A DNA stretch of 64,000 nucleotides from Hoylesella loescheii DSM 19665 = JCM 12249 = ATCC 15930 (GCF_000378085.1 NZ_KB899210.1:186001-250000), one strand, 5' to 3'; positions 34,231-44,009 are shown, numbered from the stretch's first letter. Notes: generated by a model not told the origin, from the letters alone. A program made the numbers and translations.

Positions 34231-35943
34231 TTATCTTAGACGATGCCCTTCAGGAGTGATAATCATGGCGTTTATGCCGAAGAACCCCGCCCAATGGGTA
34301 TTGGTAGACCCCATTGACAGCTCAATGTCAATTGTTCCATCGTCTTTGGGCTCTATCCCTGATACAACAGCCATCTTATCTGTATTGAAATCGTTTACAA
34401 GTTCAGCTTCGCCTTCGTTCTTTCCTACGACTTTGTATTTCGTGCAAGTTTTGCGATCGTTGATTGAACCATAAAAGTAGAAGGTATACTTCATGCCCTT
34501 GTTGAGATATGAGAGTTTGAAAGCGCCTTTTGGAAGCTTTTTGCCGTCACACCAGAACATATCGATGCATGCTGTTTTAGGTAGACCTAGGGTGTTGGTC
34601 AGTTCTCTTCTTACCAGATTTTCTTCGGGTTTTGAGAAGTGTGTGGTCACTGCGAGGTTGAAATACGTACTGTTCCCAGCCGAATCTAGAAGGTTGGCTA
34701 GGGGTGCATCGTAGTTATGTTTGTAGTTATTGAATGGGGCAGGCGTCTCAATAGGCCCGAAATCGATATAGATTGGACACTTCAATACAAATTCGTTAGG
34801 TCCTTTTTCTTTGAACTCAGTAAGCTCTGTTACCTCTTGCATATTGAGGACGGCTGCGTGGGCAGCTGTCTTAGCCAGCTTATTGTCGTATTGTGAGAGT
34901 GAGGGGTTGAGGTAGCTCATTGTAGTTACATCTGTAGAGAATAGTGTTTCGTACCAGCATAGGGCTGCAATATAGCGTCCTGTTATGGGGTCTAGATTGA
35001 GATCGCCTTTCAAGATGTTATCTCCTAGGTACGAAGTACGCCCGTTTTGTATCGCCGTTCCTGTGGGTATTACTTTGTCTACATGAACTTTCCCCTGCAT
35101 TACAGCGTTGGTGATGCTGTCGAACATCTTCTTTTGGTCGTTGCCGAAAGAGGCAAAGGTGGGGTTGCGTGCCGTTTTGGTGTATGCCCAAGTTTGATGC
35201 AACAGCACCTTGACGTTTGGATTGGTGGCTAATACCTTGATTTTCTGCACCAGTTGAGGTAAAAGCGTCTGATACCCATTGGCTATTCCCGCCATCTCGG
35301 TTGCTTCTTCGAGTACGATGAAGTCCCAATTCTCTTCTTCAATAACCTTCCGCAAACCTTTGTCTTTCTGAGTGTTGGTGCTTCCGTCTGTTGAAACACG
35401 TTGATAAGCATAGCTGCTTGTTTCTTGTTTAATATTGTGTAGGTGCGTTTTGAAGCTTGCTTGTGGAATAGAAAGGTTGCAAATAACGAGCTTTTTTCCT
35501 GTGGCTGTTGCCATTTGGCTAAGTAAGAGGGAGTCGGCATCTGTTGCTCGTCCACATCCAATTGTCAATAGCCTTACTGGAGCTTCACCTTCAGACACGT
35601 TCACATCAGCGTAGTATTTTAGTCGATGATCAGTTGTCTCAACTTTTACTACTGTTTTTCCTGGGGAAAGCCCCTTAATGAGAGCTTCTCGTTCTGTCTT
35701 TTGCTCCACTTGTGCCACTTGATTATTCTCAACATTCCATATTAGGTTATAGGTTTGGCCGTCATTGGCATCAACCAATGCCTTTATGGTGGTGGTTTCT
35801 CCTACATTCAAATTGAAGGATGGTTGGCTAATGCGCACGTAGTGGCTTATGTTGGGTCGCACCTCTTCTTTGTCGGCGCATCCCGCAAGCAAGGTTACGG
35901 CAAGATATAATGCTTGCAATATAATGGCTTCGTATCGTTTCAT
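34231..35943 (-). CDS. DUF4886-like surface lipoprotein with an Ig-like domain, catalytic residues apparently lost
   Basis: 570 aa. Lipoprotein signal with LLAGC (Cys22). Residues 35-115 are a bacterial Ig-like (Big_2) domain (FNLNVGETTTIKAL, IKGLSPGKTVVKVET). Residues about 120-390 follow DUF4886, an SGNH-hydrolase relative, with WDFIVLEEATE, VKVLLHQTWAYTKT and GRYIAALCWYETLF. The usual GNSFS nucleophile motif at the domain start reads GCGRAT, and the usual DGxHL motif reads GDLNLD, so Ser and His are both replaced. A C-terminal domain of about 180 residues is beta-rich (YIDFGP, YTFYFYGS). It lies 12 bp after susD, the usual place of a surface glycan-binding protein, which I suggest is its role. 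Confidence 0.75.
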   Translation of the reverse strand: MKRYEAIILQALYLAVTLLAGCADKEEVRPNISHYVRISQPSFNLNVGETTTIKALVDANDGQTYNLIWNVENNQVAQVEQKTEREALIKGLSPGKTVVKVETTDHRLKYYADVNVSEGEAPVRLLTIGCGRATDADSLLLSQMATATGKKLVICNLSIPQASFKTHLHNIKQETSSYAYQRVSTDGSTNTQKDKGLRKVIEEENWDFIVLEEATEMAGIANGYQTLLPQLVQKIKVLATNPNVKVLLHQTWAYTKTARNPTFASFGNDQKKMFDSITNAVMQGKVHVDKVIPTGTAIQNGRTSYLGDNILKGDLNLDPITGRYIAALCWYETLFSTDVTTMSYLNPSLSQYDNKLAKTAAHAAVLNMQEVTELTEFKEKGPNEFVLKCPIYIDFGPIETPAPFNNYKHNYDAPLANLLDSAGNSTYFNLAVTTHFSKPEENLVRRELTNTLGLPKTACIDMFWCDGKKLPKGAFKLSYLNKGMKYTFYFYGSINDRKTCTKYKVVGKNEGEAELVNDFNTDKMAVVSGIEPKDDGTIDIELSMGSTNTHWAGFFGINAMIITPEGHRLR

Positions 35944-35955
35944 TGCTTCTTGTTT

Positions 35956-37878
35956 TTAATATCCAGTGGGTTGTCTTAGCTTCACGTTGATGTCTATTTG
36001 CTTTTGAGGGATAGGCATTAAGTACATCTTTTTAGTAAAGGTACGAGGTTTCCAAAGCGTTCTCTTATAATACGAGTTTGGGTTATTGGCGTCGTCGGTG
36101 GCCATTGTTCCATTCCTGTTCATACCCCAATAACTTTGGTTGAGATACATTTCTGCCAATTTCCATCGGCGAAGGTCGTTTAGGCGAATACCTTCGCAGT
36201 TAAACTCTATGCGTCGCTCTTGTTGAATGGCTGCTCGCATCTGCTCTTTACTTAGTCCTTGGGCCAAGTTGGGAAGGCCAGCCCTTTGTCTGATGAGGTT
36301 CACATAATGATAAACGTTTTCGTTAGGACTGTCTTGCGACTCGTTTAAGGCCTCTGCATACCCAAGGTATGCTTCTGCGAGTCGATACAAAATGCCTGGT
36401 TGATAGCTGTATTTGTTGTCTCGTGGAAACACGTCAAGCGATATTTGTTTACGCACGTTGTATCCCGTCCATGGCGCATCGAACGATTTACTGGCGTCTT
36501 CGCCCACTCCCTGAAGATTGTTAACGCGCCTGTTGGCCACATTGAGCCATTCGTTGTTGAAGATAACCGACACGTAGAAACGAGGCTCGCGGTTGCAATA
36601 CATCTTGAAAGTTCCTGGAAGGGTTACAGGACGGTTGCCATTTGTGTTGTCGTAGGTAGATGCAGGACCACCGCCAGGCCATTTGGTGTGTCGCATCTCG
36701 TTTTCCGACGAAAACCCTTTCTCCGCATATCCAGAGCTTTCGTTAATGATAGGTGATCCGTCTTGCCCATAACCGCTGATGGGTATTTCTCCGTTAGCCA
36801 TGAAGAATGCGTCAACCAACTCCTGCGTGATGCCTAGTGCACCATTGCCGCCTATGCCTTTGGGTAGATGATGACGTTGCCAGTTTTCGAGATCCTTATT
36901 ATGCGCACGCCCGAAGATAATTTCCTTGTTGCCGTCTGAGAACCTTTTGAGCGACATGTTGTAGTAAGACATAAAGGGATCTATCGTTCCGTCGTCGTTA
37001 TATTCGTAATATAACTTGTGTCCTGCTGCTTCGGCGGCCTTAATCAGTTCGGCATGTGCTGCGGCTGCACGTTCCCATTTTTCTTTTGAGAAGTTCTGAT
37101 TGACGAGGTTTTGCCCGCTAACGTTTTTCCATTGCGCATAATCGGTGTTTCCATTAAACAACGGACTGGCTGCTAACAACAATGTTTTTGCCCTCACGGC
37201 TAAAGCCATTATAGATGTGGCGCGCCCCCAATCCTGGTTGTTCTCATAAACAGCGGGAAGATGTTTAGACACATCGAGCAATTCTTTATCTATCCAATCC
37301 ACCACATTGTCTACGGGTGTTTGTTCCAACATCATCTCATTTGCAGGTTCGGTTGGCGCAACGAGTCTACTTGGCGCAAAGGGTATCGCACCATAGGCCT
37401 CTACCATCAACGAGTAATAATAGGCATTAAGAAATCTCACCTCGTTCTTCATCTGCTCCACATAGTCTTGTGTAAGTCCTTCACTTGGTATCACACGCAC
37501 ATTGTTAAGGAATATAAGCCCTGTGCGTATGCGCTTAGGCATCTCCACCCAATAGTTGGCATTCCAGGTTGACGAGGGGTTCCAGTTGCCCGTTGTGTAG
37601 GCATAGGCCTCGTTCCATCCATAAGGCGACCATTCAATAGGAATCACCATGTCGTCGCTCATAATGTTGTAGCCTTGATTAGTCATGTAACCCCACATAG
37701 GACTAGGTATTCCTGCATAAACGCTTGCTAGCCAGTCTTCAGTGCGTATCTTATCTGAGAATACCATTTCCAATGTCAATTGGTCATCAGGGCTCTTGTC
37801 TAAGAAGTCACAACTAGTCAAGCTGATGAGTGAACAACCCACAACCGCAGTCGCTATGATTTGTTTAAAGGTTTTCAT
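35956..37878 (-). CDS. SusD/RagB-family glycan-binding lipoprotein
   Basis: 640 aa from ATG 37878, which starts a lipoprotein signal (MKTFKQIIATAVVGCSLISLTSC, Cys23); the upstream ATG at 37914 overlaps susC and lacks a signal. SusD features: CDFLDKSPDDQLT at the start, MKNEVRFLNAYYYSLMVEAYG, RAKTLLLAASPLF, LYRLAEAYLGYAEALNE and a C-terminal RRIEFNCEGIRLNDLRRWKLAE followed by YLMPIPQKQIDIN. It captures the oligosaccharide at the cell surface and sits on the SusC transporter. 10 bp after susC. Confidence 0.95.
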   Translation of the reverse strand: MKTFKQIIATAVVGCSLISLTSCDFLDKSPDDQLTLEMVFSDKIRTEDWLASVYAGIPSPMWGYMTNQGYNIMSDDMVIPIEWSPYGWNEAYAYTTGNWNPSSTWNANYWVEMPKRIRTGLIFLNNVRVIPSEGLTQDYVEQMKNEVRFLNAYYYSLMVEAYGAIPFAPSRLVAPTEPANEMMLEQTPVDNVVDWIDKELLDVSKHLPAVYENNQDWGRATSIMALAVRAKTLLLAASPLFNGNTDYAQWKNVSGQNLVNQNFSKEKWERAAAAHAELIKAAEAAGHKLYYEYNDDGTIDPFMSYYNMSLKRFSDGNKEIIFGRAHNKDLENWQRHHLPKGIGGNGALGITQELVDAFFMANGEIPISGYGQDGSPIINESSGYAEKGFSSENEMRHTKWPGGGPASTYDNTNGNRPVTLPGTFKMYCNREPRFYVSVIFNNEWLNVANRRVNNLQGVGEDASKSFDAPWTGYNVRKQISLDVFPRDNKYSYQPGILYRLAEAYLGYAEALNESQDSPNENVYHYVNLIRQRAGLPNLAQGLSKEQMRAAIQQERRIEFNCEGIRLNDLRRWKLAEMYLNQSYWGMNRNGTMATDDANNPNSYYKRTLWKPRTFTKKMYLMPIPQKQIDINVKLRQPTGY

Positions 37879-37888
37879 ATTTGGAGCT

Positions 37889-40800
37889 TTAATTGTTGAA
37901 ATTGAAAGAAACACCGAGCGACACCGATTTCATAACGGGGTATTTAAGTCCGTCGTTACTACCGATTTCGGGGTCCCACATATTAAATTTAGAGAACGTG
38001 AGGATGTTATTGCCTCGCAAGAAAATCCTACACTCACGTATCTTAGCAGCATGTGTCCATTGTTCGGGTAGTGTAACGCCCACTTCGATGTTCTTTAATC
38101 TGAGGAAACTCATGTCTTTAAGCCACCATGTTGATGGCTGTTCATTATTCTTATATGTCGTTGTGCTCATCCTAGGCCAGAAAACATCTTGTTGTGGGTT
38201 GGCTTCTGTCCATCTACTGTCAATGTTCGACCAGATGTTTCCTGCGCCTATCGACGAAGCTGGTAGCCATGTCTCACCGCCAAGTATGCGATGTGTTTTG
38301 CCTACACCCGAAAAGAACAAGCCGAAATCGAACATCTTGTACCTTAATGTTGCGCCAAAACCATATACTAGTTGTGGATCAACGGTTCCACCGATGGCAG
38401 TTTGGTCCAAGTCGTTTATCTCGCCGTCGTTGTTTAGGTCTGAGTATTTGATGTCGCCTGGCCTAAGACTACTTTCGGCACTATATCTTTGAGTGGCAAT
38501 ACCTTGTTTAAGCTTGCCGTCTGCATCGAAGTCGTCTTTCGTGAAAAGCCTTTCAGCCACCAATCCAAAGAGTTGAGAAACTGGTCTACCTGTTTTCGAA
38601 CGATATGTCCCCTTCACGGCATCAGCTTCGTCAATCTCTACAATCTTGTTATGTGCATAGGTAAAGTTGGCTAAGGCAGATACTTCCCAATCCTTACCAA
38701 AACGTCTGCGGAAGTTTAACGACATGTCCACACCGCTATTATCCACCTTTCCATAGTTAGACCACGCGGCATTGATGAAACCTGCTTCGGCAGGAACATT
38801 TGTTCGCTTCATAAAAATGTCGCTACGCCTTTCTTTAAAGAGGTCTACGCTAAACGTAATACTGTTTGCGAACAGACCTACATCAACACCTAAGTTCACT
38901 TTTGTAACCTTTTCCCAGGTCAGGTCGGGAACTCCCACGTCGCCCTCGGCACGTCCTACGCGATGAAGCAACCTATCACTTCCAAAGTAGTATTCACCAT
39001 TGTTGGCAATAGTAGAGAGGTAGGCGAAGCGTCTACCGTTAATGTTGCTGTTTCCGGCTAGTCCCCAGCTGGCGCGTATTTTAAACAACGAAAGCACGTT
39101 GGTTAGCCTTTGCATAAACTTTTCTTGTGTTACTATCCAGCCTACTGCTACAGCAGGAAAGAAACCAAATCGTTTTCCTGGCGCAAAATTCTCAGAACCA
39201 TTATACCCAAAGTTGAACTCGGCTACATAGCGGTCATCGTAGGTGTATGATGTCCTGCCTGCAAATCCTTGTGTTCGGAAAGGTAAGAACGAACCGTCGT
39301 CAAAGTTCTTGTGGTTGTACAATAGCATGGCGTTTACGGCATGCTTGTTGCCGAATGTCCGGTTATAGTTCATCGTTGCCTCCACATACACGCTTTGGTT
39401 GCCCCATTTGGCATCTTTGGCATACCCTAAGAAGTCTTCCCCGTTGGCTTGAATGCTCGTTATCAGATTGCCTTCGTAATCTCTACCCGTCGCTGGATGG
39501 TAATAGTCGGGGTTCTTAGCTCGAGTTACGCTGTTGGCCGAGAATTTATCAAAGGCATAGGTCAGCTTCAAACGCAGGCCTGGAGTAACAAACTTCAAAT
39601 CTTGTTCTATTGAAGTAAGTGCCTCTATATTGCTATGGTTCAAGCGTTCGTATCCTCTTTGGGTAAGACTAGCCCATGGGTTGGCCTTGTTTATTATCCT
39701 AGGAATTTTCCCATCGGCATATATTGCAGGGTGAATGTAGGGTGGGATGCGCATGGCATTGTAGAAAGCGCGATGGTCGGTTATGTCGCCTGGTGGCGCA
39801 TTACGCGATTGCAGGTAGCCACCGATATTGATGCGAAGAACAGTAGAGCTTGTTATGTTGATGTCTACGTTTGATCTTACGGTGTACCTATCCACCTTCA
39901 GCGACGAGTCCCATGCTTTAGTTTTGTCTCTAGCTAAAATGCCATTCTCATTATAATATCCTGCAACAAAGGCATATCTAAGTACATTAGAACCGCCATT
40001 CACGCTTAAGGTGGCGCGCGTATTGTCGGCATGGTCCTTCGATATAACGTCCCACCAATTTACATCGGGATATAGTTCTGGATCGGTTTTGTCGCGGTAG
40101 TTCCTCAACGTTGCTTCGCTAACGTATGGAGCTATCCCATCTTGGCTGTACATTTCGTTGACGAGCTCTAGGTATTTCACACTCCCTACATATTGTGGAA
40201 TGCGAACAGGTTGGCTTAGGGCATGTTCGAAGCGCACGCTCACTTGTGGTTTGCCTATGCTTCCTCGTTTAGTCTCGACCATAATCACACCGTTAGCACC
40301 TCTCACGCCATATACAGCACTAGCAGCTGCGTCTTTCAGCACAGAGAACGACGCCACTTCATCGGGGTCGATGTCGTTAATCGAACGCTCTATGCCATCG
40401 ATAAGCACCAACGGTTGTGTGTTTCCAGCAAAGCTACTAATACCTCTAATCCAAAAGTCAGAGTTGTTATTCCATGGGTCACCACTTCTCTGAACGGCGA
40501 TAACGCCAGGAACCATTCCCGCAAATCCATTACTCATCGAGCGAGATGATACAAGGTTTAGTTTTGAAGGCTCCAAATTGTTGATGGCGCCTACAACAGA
40601 AGCTTTCTTTTGTGTGCCGTAGCCCACCACAACCACTTCGTTCAAGGCCGACACGTTCTCTTCCAATGCCACATCTATAAGGGCAGATTTGGTTACGCGA
40701 ACGGTTTTCTCCTTAAACCCCATGTAAGCAAACCGCAACGTAACGCCTGTTGCTGGAAGTTGAATGGTATAGGTTCCGTTAACGTCCGTAACAGTAGCCA

Positions 40801-40978
40801 CTTGTGGATTATCTGCCAGAGAAACCGTAACCCCAATGAGGGCGTCTCCCTTTGCATCGAAAACACGTCCTGTTACCTTTATTCCACTTTGGGCGAGGAG
40901 TGGGGATTGCATCAGGATGATGCAAAGTAACAAGAGCAATTGTCGTTTCGACGCATGTCTGAACACTTTAATTGTCAT
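37889..40978 (-). CDS. SusC/RagA-family TonB-linked outer-membrane transporter
   Basis: 1029 aa. Signal peptide (RQLLLLLCIILMQSPLLAQS), then a CarboxypepD_reg-like domain (VTGRVFDAKGDALIGVTVSL), the TonB box region VVVGYGTQKK, a plug (PLVLIDGIERSINDIDPDEVASFSVLKDAAASAVYGVRGANGVI) and a large barrel ending SLGVSFNFNN. It takes the SusD-bound glycan through the outer membrane using the ExbBD/TonB system. Follows the LacI regulator by 200 bp and precedes susD. Confidence 0.96.
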   Translation of the reverse strand: MTIKVFRHASKRQLLLLLCIILMQSPLLAQSGIKVTGRVFDAKGDALIGVTVSLADNPQVATVTDVNGTYTIQLPATGVTLRFAYMGFKEKTVRVTKSALIDVALEENVSALNEVVVVGYGTQKKASVVGAINNLEPSKLNLVSSRSMSNGFAGMVPGVIAVQRSGDPWNNNSDFWIRGISSFAGNTQPLVLIDGIERSINDIDPDEVASFSVLKDAAASAVYGVRGANGVIMVETKRGSIGKPQVSVRFEHALSQPVRIPQYVGSVKYLELVNEMYSQDGIAPYVSEATLRNYRDKTDPELYPDVNWWDVISKDHADNTRATLSVNGGSNVLRYAFVAGYYNENGILARDKTKAWDSSLKVDRYTVRSNVDINITSSTVLRINIGGYLQSRNAPPGDITDHRAFYNAMRIPPYIHPAIYADGKIPRIINKANPWASLTQRGYERLNHSNIEALTSIEQDLKFVTPGLRLKLTYAFDKFSANSVTRAKNPDYYHPATGRDYEGNLITSIQANGEDFLGYAKDAKWGNQSVYVEATMNYNRTFGNKHAVNAMLLYNHKNFDDGSFLPFRTQGFAGRTSYTYDDRYVAEFNFGYNGSENFAPGKRFGFFPAVAVGWIVTQEKFMQRLTNVLSLFKIRASWGLAGNSNINGRRFAYLSTIANNGEYYFGSDRLLHRVGRAEGDVGVPDLTWEKVTKVNLGVDVGLFANSITFSVDLFKERRSDIFMKRTNVPAEAGFINAAWSNYGKVDNSGVDMSLNFRRRFGKDWEVSALANFTYAHNKIVEIDEADAVKGTYRSKTGRPVSQLFGLVAERLFTKDDFDADGKLKQGIATQRYSAESSLRPGDIKYSDLNNDGEINDLDQTAIGGTVDPQLVYGFGATLRYKMFDFGLFFSGVGKTHRILGGETWLPASSIGAGNIWSNIDSRWTEANPQQDVFWPRMSTTTYKNNEQPSTWWLKDMSFLRLKNIEVGVTLPEQWTHAAKIRECRIFLRGNNILTFSKFNMWDPEIGSNDGLKYPVMKSVSLGVSFNFNN

Positions 40979-41177
40979 ATCGTTAGGTTTTTAATCGTCT
41001 CTTTTTTGTTGTTCTGTACTTAGATAAAATGTTGGGCTTAGAGTGGGGAAGCGAACTTGTTGCCGAATAGGGAGGATATAAAGCTCGCTTCGTTAAGGTT
41101 GTTATAAGTTTTCTTCTTTTCGTGGCGTGAGTGGATACAACCTAGAGTATATGGTTTTGGATACGGCCTTGGCTTTT

Positions 41178-42173
41178 TCAGTATTTCTCTATGAGTTTTC
41201 CCCGTATCAATGCAGACGATGCCTGTTTTTTGTCGATAATGGCTTTTAGGGCAGTTAGCGAAGCGTCTACAAGTTGCTCCAAAGGTTGCTGAATATAGGT
41301 TATGGGGCAGTCGAAAAAGTCAAAGGCTGGAGTGCCGTCAAATCCAACAAGCTTTATGTCTTTCGTTGGGCAGCCTAGTTCGCGTAATGCATACATCCCC
41401 GATAGGGTGATAAGGTTTGTGGTAAATATAAATCCGTCAGTACCTTTCTCCATACTATCTTTCAAAAGGGCGGCCATATCCTTCGTCGAGATGTCGGGTG
41501 CGATGCGGATAATGTGTCCCTTAGCATTTGTTCCCTTGTCAGCCAAACCCTGTTCGAAGCCTCGAACCCGCTCCTGCATGTGTACAAGATCTAGGTCGTA
41601 GGCCACTATGGTGGGGTGTTTGCTGCCTCTGTTCAGGATGTAAGTTGTGGCTTGGCGCGTAGCTTCAAAGTTATCGAGTGCCACATAGTTGATATCTTGA
41701 TTGGGGAAATACCTATCGAGCAACACCAATGGAATTCCACGTGGTGCGAGCGAGGTAATAAATGCTTCCGATTTTTCGCATGGAACGATAATTAAACCGT
41801 CTACACCGCGGGCAATCAGATTGCTGATAACTTGCTGCATCTTGTCCGCCTTTTCGTCAGAACTACCAAAAAATACCGTGTATCCAATCTTTGCGGCTTC
41901 GTCTTCATATAGTCGTGCAAGTGAAGCGAAGAAGGGATTGGAAATATCTGATACTACAATGCCCAGTATTTTAGAACAGCCGTCGCGCAGGCTAATTGCA
42001 GTGAAATTGGGATTGTACTGCATTCGCTCGGCCATCTCCCAAACACGTTTGGCCGTTGCTTCACCAATGTGATACTCGTTAGCCTTACCATTGAGCACAA
42101 ACGATACCGTTGTCTTAGAAAGTCCTAAAGCGTCGGCGATGTCTTTTAATGAAGTTCGTTTGAAAAGTGCCAT
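41178..42173 (-). CDS. LacI-family regulator of the GH172 utilisation locus
   Basis: 331 aa. N-terminal helix-turn-helix and hinge (SLKDIADALGLSKTTVSFVLNG, then RMQYNPN), followed by a periplasmic-binding-like sugar domain (KILGIVVSDISNPFFASLA, GVDGLIIVPCEKS, KLVGFDG). Lies upstream of susC in the same direction, which points to it as the local regulator. Most SusCD loci use hybrid two-component, SusR or anti-sigma systems; a LacI here is typical of loci for fructose-type or other intracellularly sensed sugars. The operator is not clear in the 199-bp gap 40979-41177. Confidence 0.9.
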   Translation of the reverse strand: MALFKRTSLKDIADALGLSKTTVSFVLNGKANEYHIGEATAKRVWEMAERMQYNPNFTAISLRDGCSKILGIVVSDISNPFFASLARLYEDEAAKIGYTVFFGSSDEKADKMQQVISNLIARGVDGLIIVPCEKSEAFITSLAPRGIPLVLLDRYFPNQDINYVALDNFEATRQATTYILNRGSKHPTIVAYDLDLVHMQERVRGFEQGLADKGTNAKGHIIRIAPDISTKDMAALLKDSMEKGTDGFIFTTNLITLSGMYALRELGCPTKDIKLVGFDGTPAFDFFDCPITYIQQPLEQLVDASLTALKAIIDKKQASSALIRGKLIEKY

Positions 42174-42200
42174 AACTATATCGGTTTAGTATTTGTTTTG

Positions 42201-42231
42201 CAAATGTATGGAATTATTATTGAAAGTCCAA
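42201..42231 (-). promoter_or_regulatory. Promoter of the LacI-family regulator
   Basis: Minus strand: TTG (42231-42229), 20 bases, TACATTTG (42208-42201), 28 bases before the ATG. Confidence 0.75.
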
Positions 42232-42664
42232 TCTTTTAATAATAAAAATTTCATTCGCCGCTAAATTTAACATTTGAAATGTGTTCTTTTTTATTAAAAG
42301 ATATGTCCAAACGTGTTGTTTTCTGCCTTGTATCAGGCAAAATTTTAATAGGGTGGAGGACACACTGCTTGCTAGTGACGTCATGCTTATTTGTTGATGG
42401 CTGCATTTATGGCTCAATTCCATTCTTTTCTTATGCTAACGCCAAGATAAAGTAGTAAGGAATAACAGTGCATTGTCAGACCTTTGGAAAGCTAATAAAA
42501 ATGCTTTTAGAAGGTGTTAAAGTATAAAGTGTATCGTTACCATTCATTAGTTACTCTGTTATCACAACCTATCACCGTCACCAACTCACACGTCCTACCT
42601 CCAGACGCCATCTTTCACGCCTCACCCGATAAGCCCTTGTAGTGAGCTTTTTCAGTTCTCGCTT

Positions 42665-42759
42665 TGGTACAGCTAAGTTGGACTCCTGTTCCAGATAAGT
42701 TGGAACGTGGTTCCAGCTAAACTGGAACAGCATTCCAGATGACATGGAACAGGCGTCCA
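42665..42759. repeat. Family B inverted-hexamer array, copy B2
   Basis: Boundary TGGTAC (42665), then TGGACT 42679, GTTCCA 42688, TGGAAC 42701, GTTCCA 42710, TGGAAC 42723, ATTCCA 42732, TGGAAC 42745 and CGTCCA 42754, with alternating steps of 9 and 13 bp. The boundary is 14 bp from the next half-site. It lies in the largest gap of the window (42174-43164, 991 bp). The sequence left of it, read on the minus strand, resembles the sequence right of copy B3. Nothing else gene-like was seen in this gap. Confidence 0.87.
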
Positions 42760-43116
42760 AAACATATTTAACATGGCGTTTAATGTAATAATGCATCATC
42801 AGGGCTTAGAAGGCGCATTCCCTGAACGATGAAAATACGAACGAGGGAGGGGCTAATTGGCGAGTTTGAGATAAGAAACCATGCCCCTCTGAACAAGATT
42901 GGCCTGGTAAAGAAATGACTTTCACGCTAGCTAGTGCTACGCTACAGGATACATAACGATTGTGTTTTATCCCGAACTCGCGTATCTTTAACATGTGGAT
43001 GCTATATGTTTAGAGGTGCTTGGTTGATGCAAAGGTGGAGGTAGGCTGTCCATTTTGTGCGCATCTTGAACTTGGAGAAACTCTAATTGGTGTGTTGTTA
43101 ATAAATGTTTAATCCG

Positions 43117-43147
43117 TTGGGAAACCTAAATAAATGTAATACCTTTG
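43117..43147 (+). promoter_or_regulatory. Promoter of the WG-repeat gene
   Basis: TTG (43117-43119), 20 bases, TACCTTTG (43140-43147). It excludes an in-frame ATG at 43105 as the start and supports ATG 43165. Confidence 0.75.
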
Positions 43148-43164
43148 TGAAAAAGGAGATAATC

Positions 43165-43824
43165 ATGGAACGAATAACACTTGAGAACTTTGACGCTACT
43201 TACGTAGACCCCATTGAAGAAGAGCGTATCGATAAATTTGTCTGTGATGAAATGAGCCGCCAAATTCATCGATATATAAAAGGGATGTCGGGCAGTAAAG
43301 GCATTATGAACAAGTTTGAGGCGCAGCTTTCTACCTTGTCGGTTTCAGAAAAAGAAGTGGCCATTGCCAGATATATTGACTTAAACAGGAAGGTTACAAG
43401 CGGACTGGACTTCAAAATTGTGCTAACAAGGGCTATGGCCAACTATTGCGACACTTTCGATTACTTGCTCACGCTGGTGAACGACAGGCGCAAGATGGTG
43501 TATTACCTTAACCGTATTAAGTCGAAATACTTGCGCTACCACGAGGTGGTGGAAGTTAATGGTAAGTTCGGCATTAACGATGGCGATGGTAATGTGCTTG
43601 TTTCGCCCAAGTACGATTTCTTACGACGCTACTATACTTATGTAGACGATTTGTGCATGATGCCTATCATTGCCCAGAAAGATGGGAAGATGGGGCTGAT
43701 TTTGCCCGATGGGAACGACACGGTGGTGGCCGATTTCGTTTACGATGACATCAGTCTGCGCGACGAATATCCATATTTTGAAGCACGCCAAGGAAAGAAG
43801 AAAATATTGTTGGAAACGAAATAG
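43165..43824 (+). CDS. Protein with WG-like repeats, unknown function
   Basis: 219 aa. The first half is helical and charged (EEERIDKFVCDEMSRQIHRYIKG, IVLTRAMANYCDTFDYLLTL). The second half has two repeats of WG (KWG) type: VVEVNGKFGINDGDGNVLVSPKYDFL and IIAQKDGKMGLILPDG...ADFVYDDI, with the Gly-Lys-x-Gly core and Pro-x-Tyr/Val-Tyr-Asp end, though the Trp is replaced. No signal peptide. I do not know a function; WG proteins are often peptide-binding. Followed by a long inverted repeat before a convergent hemerythrin gene. Confidence 0.65.
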   Translation: MERITLENFDATYVDPIEEERIDKFVCDEMSRQIHRYIKGMSGSKGIMNKFEAQLSTLSVSEKEVAIARYIDLNRKVTSGLDFKIVLTRAMANYCDTFDYLLTLVNDRRKMVYYLNRIKSKYLRYHEVVEVNGKFGINDGDGNVLVSPKYDFLRRYYTYVDDLCMMPIIAQKDGKMGLILPDGNDTVVADFVYDDISLRDEYPYFEARQGKKKILLETK

Positions 43825-43870
43825 GGGAGCTTACATGCTGAATTTACCCACCAACTTATAAAAAAGAAGA

Positions 43871-43975
43871 CGAGCCGACAAAGAATTTCAAAGCCTTTAT
43901 AGCATCCCTTGTGTCCACTTTTGTGGTTGGACCGAGGAATAAAAGGTAGATGTGAAGAAATTCTTTTTCGGCTCG
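43871..43975. repeat. 105-bp element with 19-bp near-perfect terminal inverted repeats
   Basis: Bases 43871-43889 and 43957-43975 are reverse complements with 18 of 19 matches (CGAGCCGA then AAAGAATTTC). The space between can pair further (CCTTTATA with AATAAAAGG; GTCCA with TGGAC), so the RNA would form a long hairpin. It lies between convergent genes, so a two-way terminator is one reading; a MITE-like insertion is another. No target-site duplication was apparent. Confidence 0.7.
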
Positions 43976-44009
43976 AATTTATTTTGTAACCATGCTTATG
44001 GGTTAGAGT

